A DNA stretch of 64,000 nt from Anaerostipes rhamnosivorans (lineage in GTDB: Bacteria; Bacillota; Clostridia; Lachnospirales; Lachnospiraceae), in contig NZ_CP040058.1 in NCBI RefSeq assembly GCF_005280655.1, forward strand, positions 467,001-531,000, given 5' to 3'. The stretch's first letter is position 1. Each line of letters opens with the position of its first letter. This document shows positions 51,781-59,925 of this stretch, piece by piece. The position numbers were made by a program, and so were the translations under genes. Under the pieces are notes generated by a model. That model did not search any database and was not told the DNA's origin. It worked only from the letters and a program-made list of their open reading frames with translations.

Positions 51781-52458
51781 ATGGAGAAAAATATGATGAA
51801 TCTATACGATATTATGGGCCCCGTCATGGTGGGTCCTTCTAGTTCACACACGGCAGGTGCGGCAAGGATCGGCCTGATCTCCAGAAAGCTTTTGGGGGAG
51901 CCGGTCTGGCGGGCGGAGATCTTGTTTCATGGATCCTTTCAGGCTACCGGTGTCGGACATGGAACTGACCGGGCGGTCATGGCAGGGCTTCTGGGCATGG
52001 GACAGGATGATCTGAGAATCCCGCAAAGTTTAGAGATTGCCAGGGATGAGGGGATCCAATGGAGGTTTGGAAAGACGTTCTTAAAAGATGTCCATCCAAA
52101 CAGTGTGAAACTTCTGCTCACAGGCAAAAGCGGAAGAGAACTTGAGATCGTCGCAAGTTCTCCAGGAGGCGGCAGGGTTTTGATCTGCCGGATGGATGGG
52201 CTTGAGACAGATTTTTCAGGAGACATGCCCACGATGATCGTACACAATGACGATAATCCAGGACATGTGGCCGCAGTGGCTTCCCTGCTGGCTGAATCAG
52301 GGATCAACATCGCATCTATGCGGCTTTCCAGGGACCGGAGAGAGGGAAATGCTGTCATGGTGTTGGAATGTGACCAGGAGATTTCTAACGAAACAGTGAG
52401 ACAGATAGAAAAGATGAAAGGAATCCACAAAGCCGCCTGCCTGGCGGGAATGGATTGA
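51781..52458 (+). CDS. sdaAB: L-serine ammonia-lyase, beta subunit
   Basis: 225 residues. The N-terminus is LYDIMGPVMVGPSSSHTAGAAR, the SdaAB signature. A C-terminal ACT domain is at about 148-222 (MIVHNDDNPGHVAAVASLLAE in parts), likely for regulation. Together with the alpha subunit it makes pyruvate and ammonia from serine with a 4Fe-4S cluster. The start could be 51781 or the ATG 51793; both have GGAG nearby. sdaAA begins 1 to 13 bases after its stop. Confidence 0.93.
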   Translation: MEKNMMNLYDIMGPVMVGPSSSHTAGAARIGLISRKLLGEPVWRAEILFHGSFQATGVGHGTDRAVMAGLLGMGQDDLRIPQSLEIARDEGIQWRFGKTFLKDVHPNSVKLLLTGKSGRELEIVASSPGGGRVLICRMDGLETDFSGDMPTMIVHNDDNPGHVAAVASLLAESGINIASMRLSRDRREGNAVMVLECDQEISNETVRQIEKMKGIHKAACLAGMD

Positions 52459-52471
52459 GGTGAGGTTTGGA

Positions 52472-53362
52472 ATGGGATTTCAATCAATGGCGGAGATGGA
52501 GGAAGCGGCAAAGGAGGCCGGGATCCCGCTCTGGAAAGCGGTCATGGAAGACGATAAGAGGGAGCGTCATGTATCGGAAGAGGAGACAATGTTGAAGATG
52601 AGGGAGCGCTATCATGCCATGAAACAGTCAGACGCGGACTATGAGGAAAATCTTAGTTCATGGAGCGGCCTTTCCGGCGGGGACGGGGCCAAAATGCAGA
52701 GATTTGTGTCCCAGGGAAATGCAGTCTCAGGGGAACTGATGGGCGAAGTGATCGCGGGAGCGCTGAAAATGGGAGAATCCAATGCCTGCATGAAGCGGAT
52801 CGTGGCGGCTCCCACGGCCGGGGCCTGTGGAGTGGTTCCTGCTGTGTTTCTGGCTTACGAAAAGTTTTATAAGATACCGGAGAGGTCCATGCTGGAGGGA
52901 ATGTTCTTAGCTGCGGGCATTGGACAGGTCATTGCACATAGGGCCAGCATTTCCGGGGCACAGGGAGGCTGCCAGGCAGAGATCGGATCGGCCTCTGCCA
53001 TGTGCGCAGGGGCTCTAACCCATATCCGCGGTGGGAATACGCAGCAGATCTGTTCGGCAGGTGCCTTTGCCTTAAAAGGTCTGCTGGGGCTGGTCTGTGA
53101 TCCTCTGGGCGGGTTGGTGGAGATTCCGTGTATACGGAGAAATGTGACCGGTGCTGTAGGTGCAGTGGCCTGTTCTGACATGGCAATGGCAGGAGTTTAC
53201 TCCAGGGTGCCGTTTGACGAGGTGATTGACGCCATGGGGGAGATCGGTGAGATGATGCCGGGAGGTTTAAAGGAGACAAGCCAGGCGGGACTTGCCGCCA
53301 CGGAGACTGGAAAGAAGATCGCCCTCGACCTGGCACAGAGGAACCAGACGCCCCAGTGCTGA
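52472..53362 (+). CDS. sdaAA: L-serine ammonia-lyase, alpha subunit
   Basis: About 296 residues. Cluster and active-site Cys are in AAPTAGACGVVPAVF, GAQGGCQAEIGSASAMCAGAL and NTQQICSAGAF. The other landmarks are GEVIAGALKMGESNACM and the C-terminal PGGLKETSQAGLAATETG. I place the start at ATG 52472, since TGAGG lies 6 bases upstream; a GTG at 52460 in the same frame is possible. It ends at a bidirectional terminator shared with the convergent gatY-like gene. Confidence 0.93.
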   Translation: MGFQSMAEMEEAAKEAGIPLWKAVMEDDKRERHVSEEETMLKMRERYHAMKQSDADYEENLSSWSGLSGGDGAKMQRFVSQGNAVSGELMGEVIAGALKMGESNACMKRIVAAPTAGACGVVPAVFLAYEKFYKIPERSMLEGMFLAAGIGQVIAHRASISGAQGGCQAEIGSASAMCAGALTHIRGGNTQQICSAGAFALKGLLGLVCDPLGGLVEIPCIRRNVTGAVGAVACSDMAMAGVYSRVPFDEVIDAMGEIGEMMPGGLKETSQAGLAATETGKKIALDLAQRNQTPQC

Positions 53363-53367
53363 AAAAA

Positions 53368-53396
53368 ATCCCCGGTCAGGAAAGGCCTGCCGGGGA
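53368..53396. terminator. Bidirectional terminator, sdaAA / gatY-like
   Basis: ATCCCCGG (53368-53375) pairs with CCGGGGAT (53389-53396), extended by CAGG/CCTG across a one-base bulge. An A-run on the left gives Ts for the minus strand. Confidence 0.7.
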
Positions 53397-53409
53397 TAAA
53401 TAGATAAAA

Positions 53410-54300
<891 letters not shown>

Positions 54301-54317
54301 TTAGTTTAACCATTTAC

Positions 54318-54350
54318 ATTATAAAAAAACTGCCGGTGAAAATCTTTTCA
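54318..54350 (-). promoter_or_regulatory. gatY promoter with RpiR-type palindrome
   Basis: On the minus strand TGAAAAGATTTTCA (54337-54350) is followed after 13 bases by TATAAT (54318-54323). The palindrome covers the -35 zone, which has no good hexamer. Same layout as at 55211-55243. Confidence 0.7.
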
Positions 54351-54382
54351 GGTTATGAAAACCAATGAAAATCATGTATAAT
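54351..54382 (+). promoter_or_regulatory. rpiR-type gene promoter with TGAAAA half sites
   Basis: TATAAT at 54377-54382, preceded by TGAAAA at 54356-54361 and 54366-54371. TTTTCA-GGTTA-TGAAAA (54345-54361) is repeated as TTTTCA-GGATA-TGAAAA at 55200-55216. Suggests autoregulation. Confidence 0.55.
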
Positions 54383-54418
54383 AAAAAAGATCTTTCACAC
54401 AGACAGGAGGGACAAGTT

Positions 54419-55171
54419 ATGATTATTGAATTAAACAGCAAGATTGCTGAGAACCTTTCTAAGACTGAATTAGGGGTTGTCAATTATATCAATGACAATG
54501 AGGATAAGCTTTCAGACCTATCGATTGTGGATATAGCCTTTGAGACATTCTCTTCACCGGCAACTGTTTCCAGGGCCATCCGCAAATGCGGCATCAATGG
54601 CTTTAATGAGCTGCGGTATAAATTAACGGCGAAAACAGAAAATACGGAAGTAAAGGACTTAAATGAGATCATGAACAAGTCTTTGATCGAGGCCACTTCC
54701 GTTATTGAGCATATGTCCATTCCAAATGTGCTGGATATACTCCATGCCATTCGGGATGCCAAAAGGGTTTTGATCTTCTCCAGGGGACCTACCCATTTGG
54801 TGGCACAGGAGCTGAGCATGAAGCTTCAGGTGCTGGATTTTTTTGTGGTGGATGTGGAAGATCCGCAGATCATGAGGATCATGTCAAAGAACTTACAGGA
54901 AGATGAGGTTGTGATTATTCTGTCGTTAAACGGGGAGACTAAGGAACTGATCGACTCAGCCAGGAACGCGAAACTCAGAGGCTGCAAGGTCATCACGCTC
55001 TGCTGCAGCAGTACCAGTGAGCTATTTGAGTATTCAGATTATACATGGCTGGGCTACAAACACTCCCACATTGCAATAAGAAACTATGAGGTAACGTCCA
55101 GGCTTCCGCTGTACATTATGTGCCGAATCCTCGTAGACTTTTTAGTCGAGAATATAGACCATAAAAAATAA
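54419..55171 (+). CDS. RpiR/MurR-family regulator with SIS domain
   Basis: About 250 residues from MIIELNSKIAENLSKTELG. N-terminal RpiR helix-turn-helix at about 20-75 (LSIVDIAFETFSSPATVSRA, GINGFNELRYKL) and C-terminal SIS sugar-phosphate-binding domain at about 105-240 (RVLIFSRGPTHLVAQELSMK, VVIILSLNGETKELIDSA). AGGAGG lies 8 bases before the ATG at 54419. It is flanked by two promoters with identical palindromes and is inferred to control gatY, itself and the kinase-PTS operon. Confidence 0.9.
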   Translation: MIIELNSKIAENLSKTELGVVNYINDNEDKLSDLSIVDIAFETFSSPATVSRAIRKCGINGFNELRYKLTAKTENTEVKDLNEIMNKSLIEATSVIEHMSIPNVLDILHAIRDAKRVLIFSRGPTHLVAQELSMKLQVLDFFVVDVEDPQIMRIMSKNLQEDEVVIILSLNGETKELIDSARNAKLRGCKVITLCCSSTSELFEYSDYTWLGYKHSHIAIRNYEVTSRLPLYIMCRILVDFLVENIDHKK

Positions 55172-55195
55172 GGCCTTTGAAGGTCTTATTTTTTT
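55167..55195 (+). terminator. Terminator after the rpiR-type gene
   Basis: AATAAGGCCTT (55167-55177) pairs with AAGGTCTTATT (55180-55190) with one G-T pair, followed by Ts. It overlaps the stop codon and separates the regulator from the kinase operon. Confidence 0.8.
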
Positions 55196-55210
55196 GTCGT
55201 TTTCAGGATA

Positions 55211-55243
55211 TGAAAAGATTTTCATGGAATACTTGTCTATAAT
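55211..55243 (+). promoter_or_regulatory. Kinase-PTS operon promoter with RpiR-type palindrome
   Basis: TGAAAAGATTTTCA (55211-55224), 13 bases, then TATAAT (55238-55243). TTTTCAGGATA upstream adds a further half site. Confidence 0.7.
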
Positions 55244-55283
55244 AAAGACTGTAAAAAGAAATTGTATTCTATGGATGAGCAGT

Positions 55284-56207
55284 ATGATTTATACGTTAAC
55301 TACAAATCCTGCCATCGATATGAACATTTCCACAAAAGGAATGGAACGTGCAAAAGTAAACCGCACATTCGATACGGTTTACACTCCCAATGGAAAAGGT
55401 GTCAACGTCACGCTGACATTAAAGCATTATGGGGTTGATTCCACGGTTACTGGATTTTTTGGAGGATTTTCGGGAAAATATATTGTAGAGGAACTGGAAA
55501 ATAGACAGGTGGCTGTAAAGCCGGTCTGGGTCGGTGACACAACAAGGATCAATATATTTTTAAATGATGGAGAGGGCGAATTCAAATTTGTCAACAGCGG
55601 ATCGTTTGTCGGAAGGGACCAGCAGGAAGAAATGCTGCATCTTTTCGAGACAGCCGAAGATCTGAGCTGTCTTGTGATCAGCGGCAGTCTTCCGCCTGGA
55701 ATCGAACCGAGTTATTACGAAAGTATTTTGTCAATCTGTAAAAAGAGGGGCATTGATGTGGTGCTGGATATCAGTTCTCCGAAACTGAAAGACTTATTAA
55801 AATACCAGCCCTTGCTGATCAAACCAAACGATGAAGAGATCGAAGAGATCTTCGGGATTAAGATCAAGGACGAAGAAGACATACTGCATGTCCTTACCTT
55901 CCTGAAAGAACAGGGGGCCAGGAATGTACTGCTGACGCTCGGAAGCAAAGGAGCGTATTTCAGTAACGGAGAAGATGTGTATTATTCATCTTCCCAGCCG
56001 GTTAAGTTATTAAGCTCGGCGTGTGCGGGAGATGCCGCATTGGCAAGCTTTTTAAGCCTTTGGCTCGACCATCCGGAAAATGTTGAGGATGCATTGAAGC
56101 GTTCAGCTGCCACAGGGGCAAATGTGGCGGAGAGCAACGCACTCGGTGATTTTGCCAAAGTAGATACTTACTTTCACAATATCAAAATAAGAAAGGTGGA
56201 GAAATGA
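55284..56207 (+). CDS. PfkB-family ketose-1-phosphate 6-kinase (FruK/TagK-like)
   Basis: About 307 residues from MIYTLTTNPAIDMNISTKG. Substrate loop PNGKGVNVTLTLKHYG, LVISGSLPPGI, LIKPNDEEI, and the C-terminal anion-hole region SACAGDAALASFL. The usual GAGDS is CAGDA here; the catalytic Asp stays. It phosphorylates the ketose-1-P delivered by the fructose-type PTS to a 1,6-bisphosphate, which GatY can cleave. Start at 55284 or ATG 55275; no strong ribosome binding site for either. The EIIBC gene starts 1 base after the stop. Confidence 0.88.
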   Translation: MIYTLTTNPAIDMNISTKGMERAKVNRTFDTVYTPNGKGVNVTLTLKHYGVDSTVTGFFGGFSGKYIVEELENRQVAVKPVWVGDTTRINIFLNDGEGEFKFVNSGSFVGRDQQEEMLHLFETAEDLSCLVISGSLPPGIEPSYYESILSICKKRGIDVVLDISSPKLKDLLKYQPLLIKPNDEEIEEIFGIKIKDEEDILHVLTFLKEQGARNVLLTLGSKGAYFSNGEDVYYSSSQPVKLLSSACAGDAALASFLSLWLDHPENVEDALKRSAATGANVAESNALGDFAKVDTYFHNIKIRKVEK

Positions 56208-56208
56208 T

Positions 56209-57594
56209 ATGAAAAAACTATTAGGTGTTACAGGTTGCCCAACCGGGATCGCCCATACTTACATGGCGGAGGAAGCTTTAAAGGAAGCTGCCGAAAAGCT
56301 GGGCGCTGAAATGAAAGTTGAGACCAACGGAGCTGTTGGTGTCGAGAATGAATTGACTGCTGAGGATATTGCTGAATGTGACGGAATTATCGTAGCTTGT
56401 GATAAAAATGTAGACATGGACCGTTTTAACGGAAAACCAGTCATAGAAGTGCCGGTCTCAGACGGGATCAGCAAAGCGGAAGAATTAGTGCAGAAGATGC
56501 TTGATGGAAACGTTTCCGTAAGAGGCGGGGAAGTGAAAGCAGCTGGAAGCGAAAAGAAAGCAGAAGAAGGAAAAGATTCTATTGGACATCAGATCTATAA
56601 GCATCTGATGAACGGTGTCTCCCATATGCTTCCGTTCGTTGTAGCCGGTGGTGTATTGACAGCCATCTCTTTCTTATGGGGAATTTATTCTTTCGATCCG
56701 AACTCTGATCAGTATAATGTAATTGCAGCCACTATCAAGACTGTCGGTGGTACATCCATGGGAATGATGGTTCCTGTGCTGGCAGCATTCATCGCCCAGT
56801 CAATCGGTGACCGTCCGGGTATGATCGCAGGTTTTGTAGGCGGTATGATCGCCAACACTACAGGGTCCGGATTTATCGGAGCTATCATTGCAGGTTTCTT
56901 TGCAGGATACTTATGTAAGTTTGTTGTAAATGCATTAAAAGGACTTCCAAGACAGTTTGAAGGTTTAAAATCTATCTTCTTTATACCGATCATCACAGTG
57001 GCTGTCGTGGGTATTGTAATGCAGGTAACTGCGGGTCCAGTTTCAGGAATCAATAAGGGAATGATGGATTTCCTAGCAGGGCTTCAGAACTCCAGCCCGA
57101 TCATTTTGGGACTTGCTGTAGGATGTATGTCTGCATTTGACATGGGAGGCCCGGTAAACAAAGCTGCATATGTAACAGGAACAACACTTTTAGCACAGGG
57201 GAACTTTTACTTTATGGCAGGTGTATCTGCGGCATGTATTACACCGCCGTTGATCATCGCGCTTGCAGCAACATTTGCACCAAAGAAATTTACAAAAGCT
57301 GACCGTGCAGCAGGACTTGTAAACTATGTGCTTGGATGCACCCACATCACAGAAGGTGCAATTCCATTTGCGGCAAAAGATCCGGTGAGAGTGCTGCCAA
57401 TTCTGATGGTAGGTTCCTCAATCTCAGCGATCCTGTCCTACGTGATGAAGGTCCAGGTACCGGCACCTCACGGCGGATTCTTGATCCTTCCATTAGTACA
57501 TCCGGCTGTCACATGGGTATTATGTATCCTGGCAGGTTCTGTAGTAGGCGCAGTACTTTATGTTCTCACTGCAAAGGATGTAGAACAGAAATAA
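56209..57594 (+). CDS. fruA: PTS fructose-family EIIB-EIIC
   Basis: 461 residues. EIIB is at about 1-100, with the phosphocysteine in LLGVTGCPTGIAHTYMAEEA near residue 10. After an acidic linker, EIIC is at about 125-460 with nine or so spans (KHLMNGVSHMLPFVVAGGVL, PGMIAGFVGGMIANTTGSGF, CTHITEGAIPFAAKDP). It delivers ketose-1-phosphate. AT-rich, optimal-looking codons suggest strong expression. EIIA is a separate gene downstream. Confidence 0.95.
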   Translation: MKKLLGVTGCPTGIAHTYMAEEALKEAAEKLGAEMKVETNGAVGVENELTAEDIAECDGIIVACDKNVDMDRFNGKPVIEVPVSDGISKAEELVQKMLDGNVSVRGGEVKAAGSEKKAEEGKDSIGHQIYKHLMNGVSHMLPFVVAGGVLTAISFLWGIYSFDPNSDQYNVIAATIKTVGGTSMGMMVPVLAAFIAQSIGDRPGMIAGFVGGMIANTTGSGFIGAIIAGFFAGYLCKFVVNALKGLPRQFEGLKSIFFIPIITVAVVGIVMQVTAGPVSGINKGMMDFLAGLQNSSPIILGLAVGCMSAFDMGGPVNKAAYVTGTTLLAQGNFYFMAGVSAACITPPLIIALAATFAPKKFTKADRAAGLVNYVLGCTHITEGAIPFAAKDPVRVLPILMVGSSISAILSYVMKVQVPAPHGGFLILPLVHPAVTWVLCILAGSVVGAVLYVLTAKDVEQK

Positions 57595-57634
57595 ACGTTT
57601 ACCCTACTGGGTATTAGAAAGGTTGGTAACTTTT

Positions 57635-58084
57635 ATGGAAATTATAGAATTATTTGATGAGTCAACAATGAATCTAAACTTACAGGGAGAGACAAAAGAC
57701 CAGATCATTGAAGAAATGGTAACACTTTTAGACGAAGGCGGAGTACTCGCTGATAAGGACGACTATAAAAAAGCAATCTATGCAAGAGAAGAACAGTCTT
57801 CCACAGGACTTGGATTCGACATCGCGATCCCACATGCAAAAACTGCGGCGGTTAAAACTGCGAGAGTAGCCTTCGGGAAATCTGACAAAGGATTTGACTT
57901 CGGTGCCGAGGACGGGACAAAAGCGCACCTGATTTTCATGATAGCGGCAACCGATACAGACAGCAACCTGCATCTACAGGCGCTGGCAACACTCTCAAGA
58001 AATCTGATTAAAGCAGACTTTAGAGCGAAGCTTCTGGCAGCCAATACTGCAGGCGAAGTTATGGATGTGTTGAAAACTTTATAA
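57635..58084 (+). CDS. PTS fructose-family EIIA
   Basis: About 149 residues from MEIIELFDESTMNLNLQG. The phospho-His is in GFDIAIPHAKTAAVKTA near residue 67. It passes phosphate to the EIIB domain of the preceding gene. Start ATG 57635 is preferred over TTG 57623, which touches the AGAAAGG site. Last gene of the kinase-PTS operon, followed by a strong terminator. Confidence 0.92.
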   Translation: MEIIELFDESTMNLNLQGETKDQIIEEMVTLLDEGGVLADKDDYKKAIYAREEQSSTGLGFDIAIPHAKTAAVKTARVAFGKSDKGFDFGAEDGTKAHLIFMIAATDTDSNLHLQALATLSRNLIKADFRAKLLAANTAGEVMDVLKTL

Positions 58085-58094
58085 ATAATAGCAG

Positions 58095-58130
58095 ACCGGC
58101 AGTGGAAATAGATTTTCCGCTGCCGGTTTT
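58095..58130 (+). terminator. Terminator of the kinase-PTS operon
   Basis: ACCGGCAGTGGAAA (58095-58108) pairs with TTTCCGCTGCCGGT (58114-58127) with one G-T pair, followed by TTT. Confidence 0.88.
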
Positions 58131-58196
58131 AACAATTTATTTATCATTATTGGTAGCTGCTTTCGCAAATTATAAAGAATGGGCCAGCTGAAAATC

Positions 58197-58958
58197 TTAA
58201 ATTAGTATAACTTCCGTGAGCTCGCTCAATGTCTTATAAACAGCGGACGGCAGATCTTTATCCGTGATAAAATAGTCGATATCCTTCCAGTTGGCGTACT
58301 GCACCAGAGAGCAGATATGGGCCTTGGAGCTGTCAGAGATGACAACAATGATCTTAGACTGGGGGATGATGGCCTGTTTGATCTGTGCATCTGTGAACTC
58401 TGAGACTGCCGGCCCGTTGTGCTGCTCAAATCCGCTGGTCCCCAGAAATGAAATATCTACCTTGATGGTGTTGATAAAGTTGGTGGTCTGGAACCCTTCT
58501 GTGGACATATTGTTCGGGTTCAGCTGGCCTCCGGTTAAGATGGTCACGTTGTTGCCGTTATTTAAATGGTAAGTGGTATTGATGGAATTGGTCACAATGG
58601 TATAACCGGATTTCTGGCTTAAAAGCTGTGCCATACACTGCATCGTGCTCCCGGCATCCAGATAAATGACCCCCTGTTCCGGGATTAATTCCAACCCCTT
58701 CTCACAGAGGGCATACTTTACGGAGCTGTTTTCGCTGACCCGTGTTTCGATAGGGATCGGGCGGAAGCTTGAGACTAGGGTGGCGCCCCCGTGGCTGCGC
58801 TCTATCGCCCCGATCTCCTGAAGATGAGTCAGGTCTCTTCTGATGGTTTCTTTTGTCACTTCAAATTTATCTGCCAGGTCGCCGATTTTAGCGCTTCCTG
58901 TACTGTTGATATATTCAACAATTTCCTTCTGGCGTTCTTTTGCGAGAAGTTTTCCCAT
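58197..58958 (-). CDS. DeoR/GlpR-family sugar regulator
   Basis: 253 residues. N-terminal HTH: ERQKEIVEYINSTGSAKIGD, then FEVTKETIRRDLTHLQEIGA, with the ERSHGGA hinge. The C-terminal DeoR sensor fold has VIYLDAGSTMQCMAQLL, ILTGGQLNPNNMSTEG and SFLGTSGF. It binds a phosphorylated sugar. It diverges from a kinase and SorE-like gene pair, which is the likely target. AGGAGG is at the proper distance on the minus strand. Confidence 0.93.
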   Translation of the reverse strand: MGKLLAKERQKEIVEYINSTGSAKIGDLADKFEVTKETIRRDLTHLQEIGAIERSHGGATLVSSFRPIPIETRVSENSSVKYALCEKGLELIPEQGVIYLDAGSTMQCMAQLLSQKSGYTIVTNSINTTYHLNNGNNVTILTGGQLNPNNMSTEGFQTTNFINTIKVDISFLGTSGFEQHNGPAVSEFTDAQIKQAIIPQSKIIVVISDSSKAHICSLVQYANWKDIDYFITDKDLPSAVYKTLSELTEVILI

Positions 58959-58987
58959 AATCGTTCCTCCTTCATACTGATAACCTC

Positions 58988-59016
58988 ATCATAACAGAAA
59001 ATATGGATAAATTCAA
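58988..59016 (-). promoter_or_regulatory. deoR-type gene promoter
   Basis: On the minus strand, TTGAAT (59011-59016), a 17-base spacer, and TATGAT (58988-58993). Confidence 0.6.
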
Positions 59017-59030
59017 ATGTGAACACACAC

Positions 59031-59128
59031 AAACAAAAATAAAACAACAAAACTACACATTTTTTGTGGGAAAGCATTGACATATATCATTAAAAAACTT
59101 ATAATTCACGTATAAACAAAAACAAACG
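59031..59128. promoter_or_regulatory. Possible DeoR operators (A/C-rich direct repeats)
   Basis: AAACAAAAATAAAAC (59031-59045) and AAACAAAAACAAACG (59114-59128) are near-identical direct repeats 83 bases apart, about eight helical turns, on either side of the kinase promoter. A/C-rich repeats of this kind are typical DeoR-family sites. Confidence 0.45.
59077..59105 (+). promoter_or_regulatory. Consensus promoter of the kinase-SorE operon
   Basis: TTGACA at 59077-59082, exactly 17 bases, and TATAAT at 59100-59105: a full-consensus promoter that would need repression, which the divergent DeoR protein could supply. Confidence 0.9.
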
Positions 59129-59167
59129 GACACAAAACCAAGAAAAGCAAATATTAAGAGGTAGATC

Positions 59168-59914
59168 ATGAAAAAATGGAAGGAATATGTGTTTGATGTC
59201 AATGGTTTTCAGGTAAACACCATCTACAATGAGGAAACCATAGAGAAAATTTTCTTGCCTTTACTTAGAAATCTGACCGAGATGCAGAAGAAAAAGAACC
59301 GCAGACTGATTGTGTTTATGGCAGCGCCTCCTGCAGTGGGAAAGACCACACTGTCAAAATTTCTGGAGTATCTGTCTGTACAGTCGGAAGACCTGACGGA
59401 GATCCAGGCTATCGGTTTAGATGGTTTCCATTACCATTCGGATTACATCAATACCCACAATGCAGTGGTCATGGGAAAAGAGGTTCCTATGAAGAAAGTC
59501 AAAGGATGTCCGGAAACCTATGACACGGAAAAACTCAGGGAGAAGTTCAGAAGGATCAAAGAGGAAGATATCCTGTGGCCAGTGTATGACAGGACGATCC
59601 ACGATGTTGTGGAGGATGTGGAGAAGATCACAAAGGACATTATCCTGATTGAGGGAAACTGGCTGCTTTTAGACGAGGAGCCATGGAGATCTATGAAGGA
59701 TACGGCAGATTATACAATCATGATCCGCTCTGAGGAAGAGACTTTAAAAGAACGGCTGGTGGGAAGAAAGATGAAGGGCGGCCTTACGAGAGAAGAGGCA
59801 GAGGATTGGTACATCAACAGTGACAGCGTGAATGTCAGGAGGGTGCTTAAGACATCTTTAGACGGAGACTTCATGTTAAAAGTCGAAGCAGATAACGATT
59901 ATATAGAATTATAG
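59168..59914 (+). CDS. P-loop sugar or nucleoside kinase (uridine kinase/PRK-like)
   Basis: 248 residues. Walker A is MAAPPAVGKTTLS near residue 58, followed by IQAIGLDGFHYHSDYI, resembling the LDGFH motif of the panthothenate kinase/phosphoribulokinase/FrcK group, and DIILIEGNWLLLDEEPW. C-terminal RREEE-like LVGRKMKGGLTREEAEDWY contacts the nucleotide. FrcK-type members accompany fructose uptake systems. Paired with a SorE-like dehydrogenase 12 bases downstream, it may phosphorylate a free ketose or polyol. Substrate not known. Confidence 0.8.
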   Translation: MKKWKEYVFDVNGFQVNTIYNEETIEKIFLPLLRNLTEMQKKKNRRLIVFMAAPPAVGKTTLSKFLEYLSVQSEDLTEIQAIGLDGFHYHSDYINTHNAVVMGKEVPMKKVKGCPETYDTEKLREKFRRIKEEDILWPVYDRTIHDVVEDVEKITKDIILIEGNWLLLDEEPWRSMKDTADYTIMIRSEEETLKERLVGRKMKGGLTREEAEDWYINSDSVNVRRVLKTSLDGDFMLKVEADNDYIEL

Positions 59915-59925
59915 GAGGATCAGGG

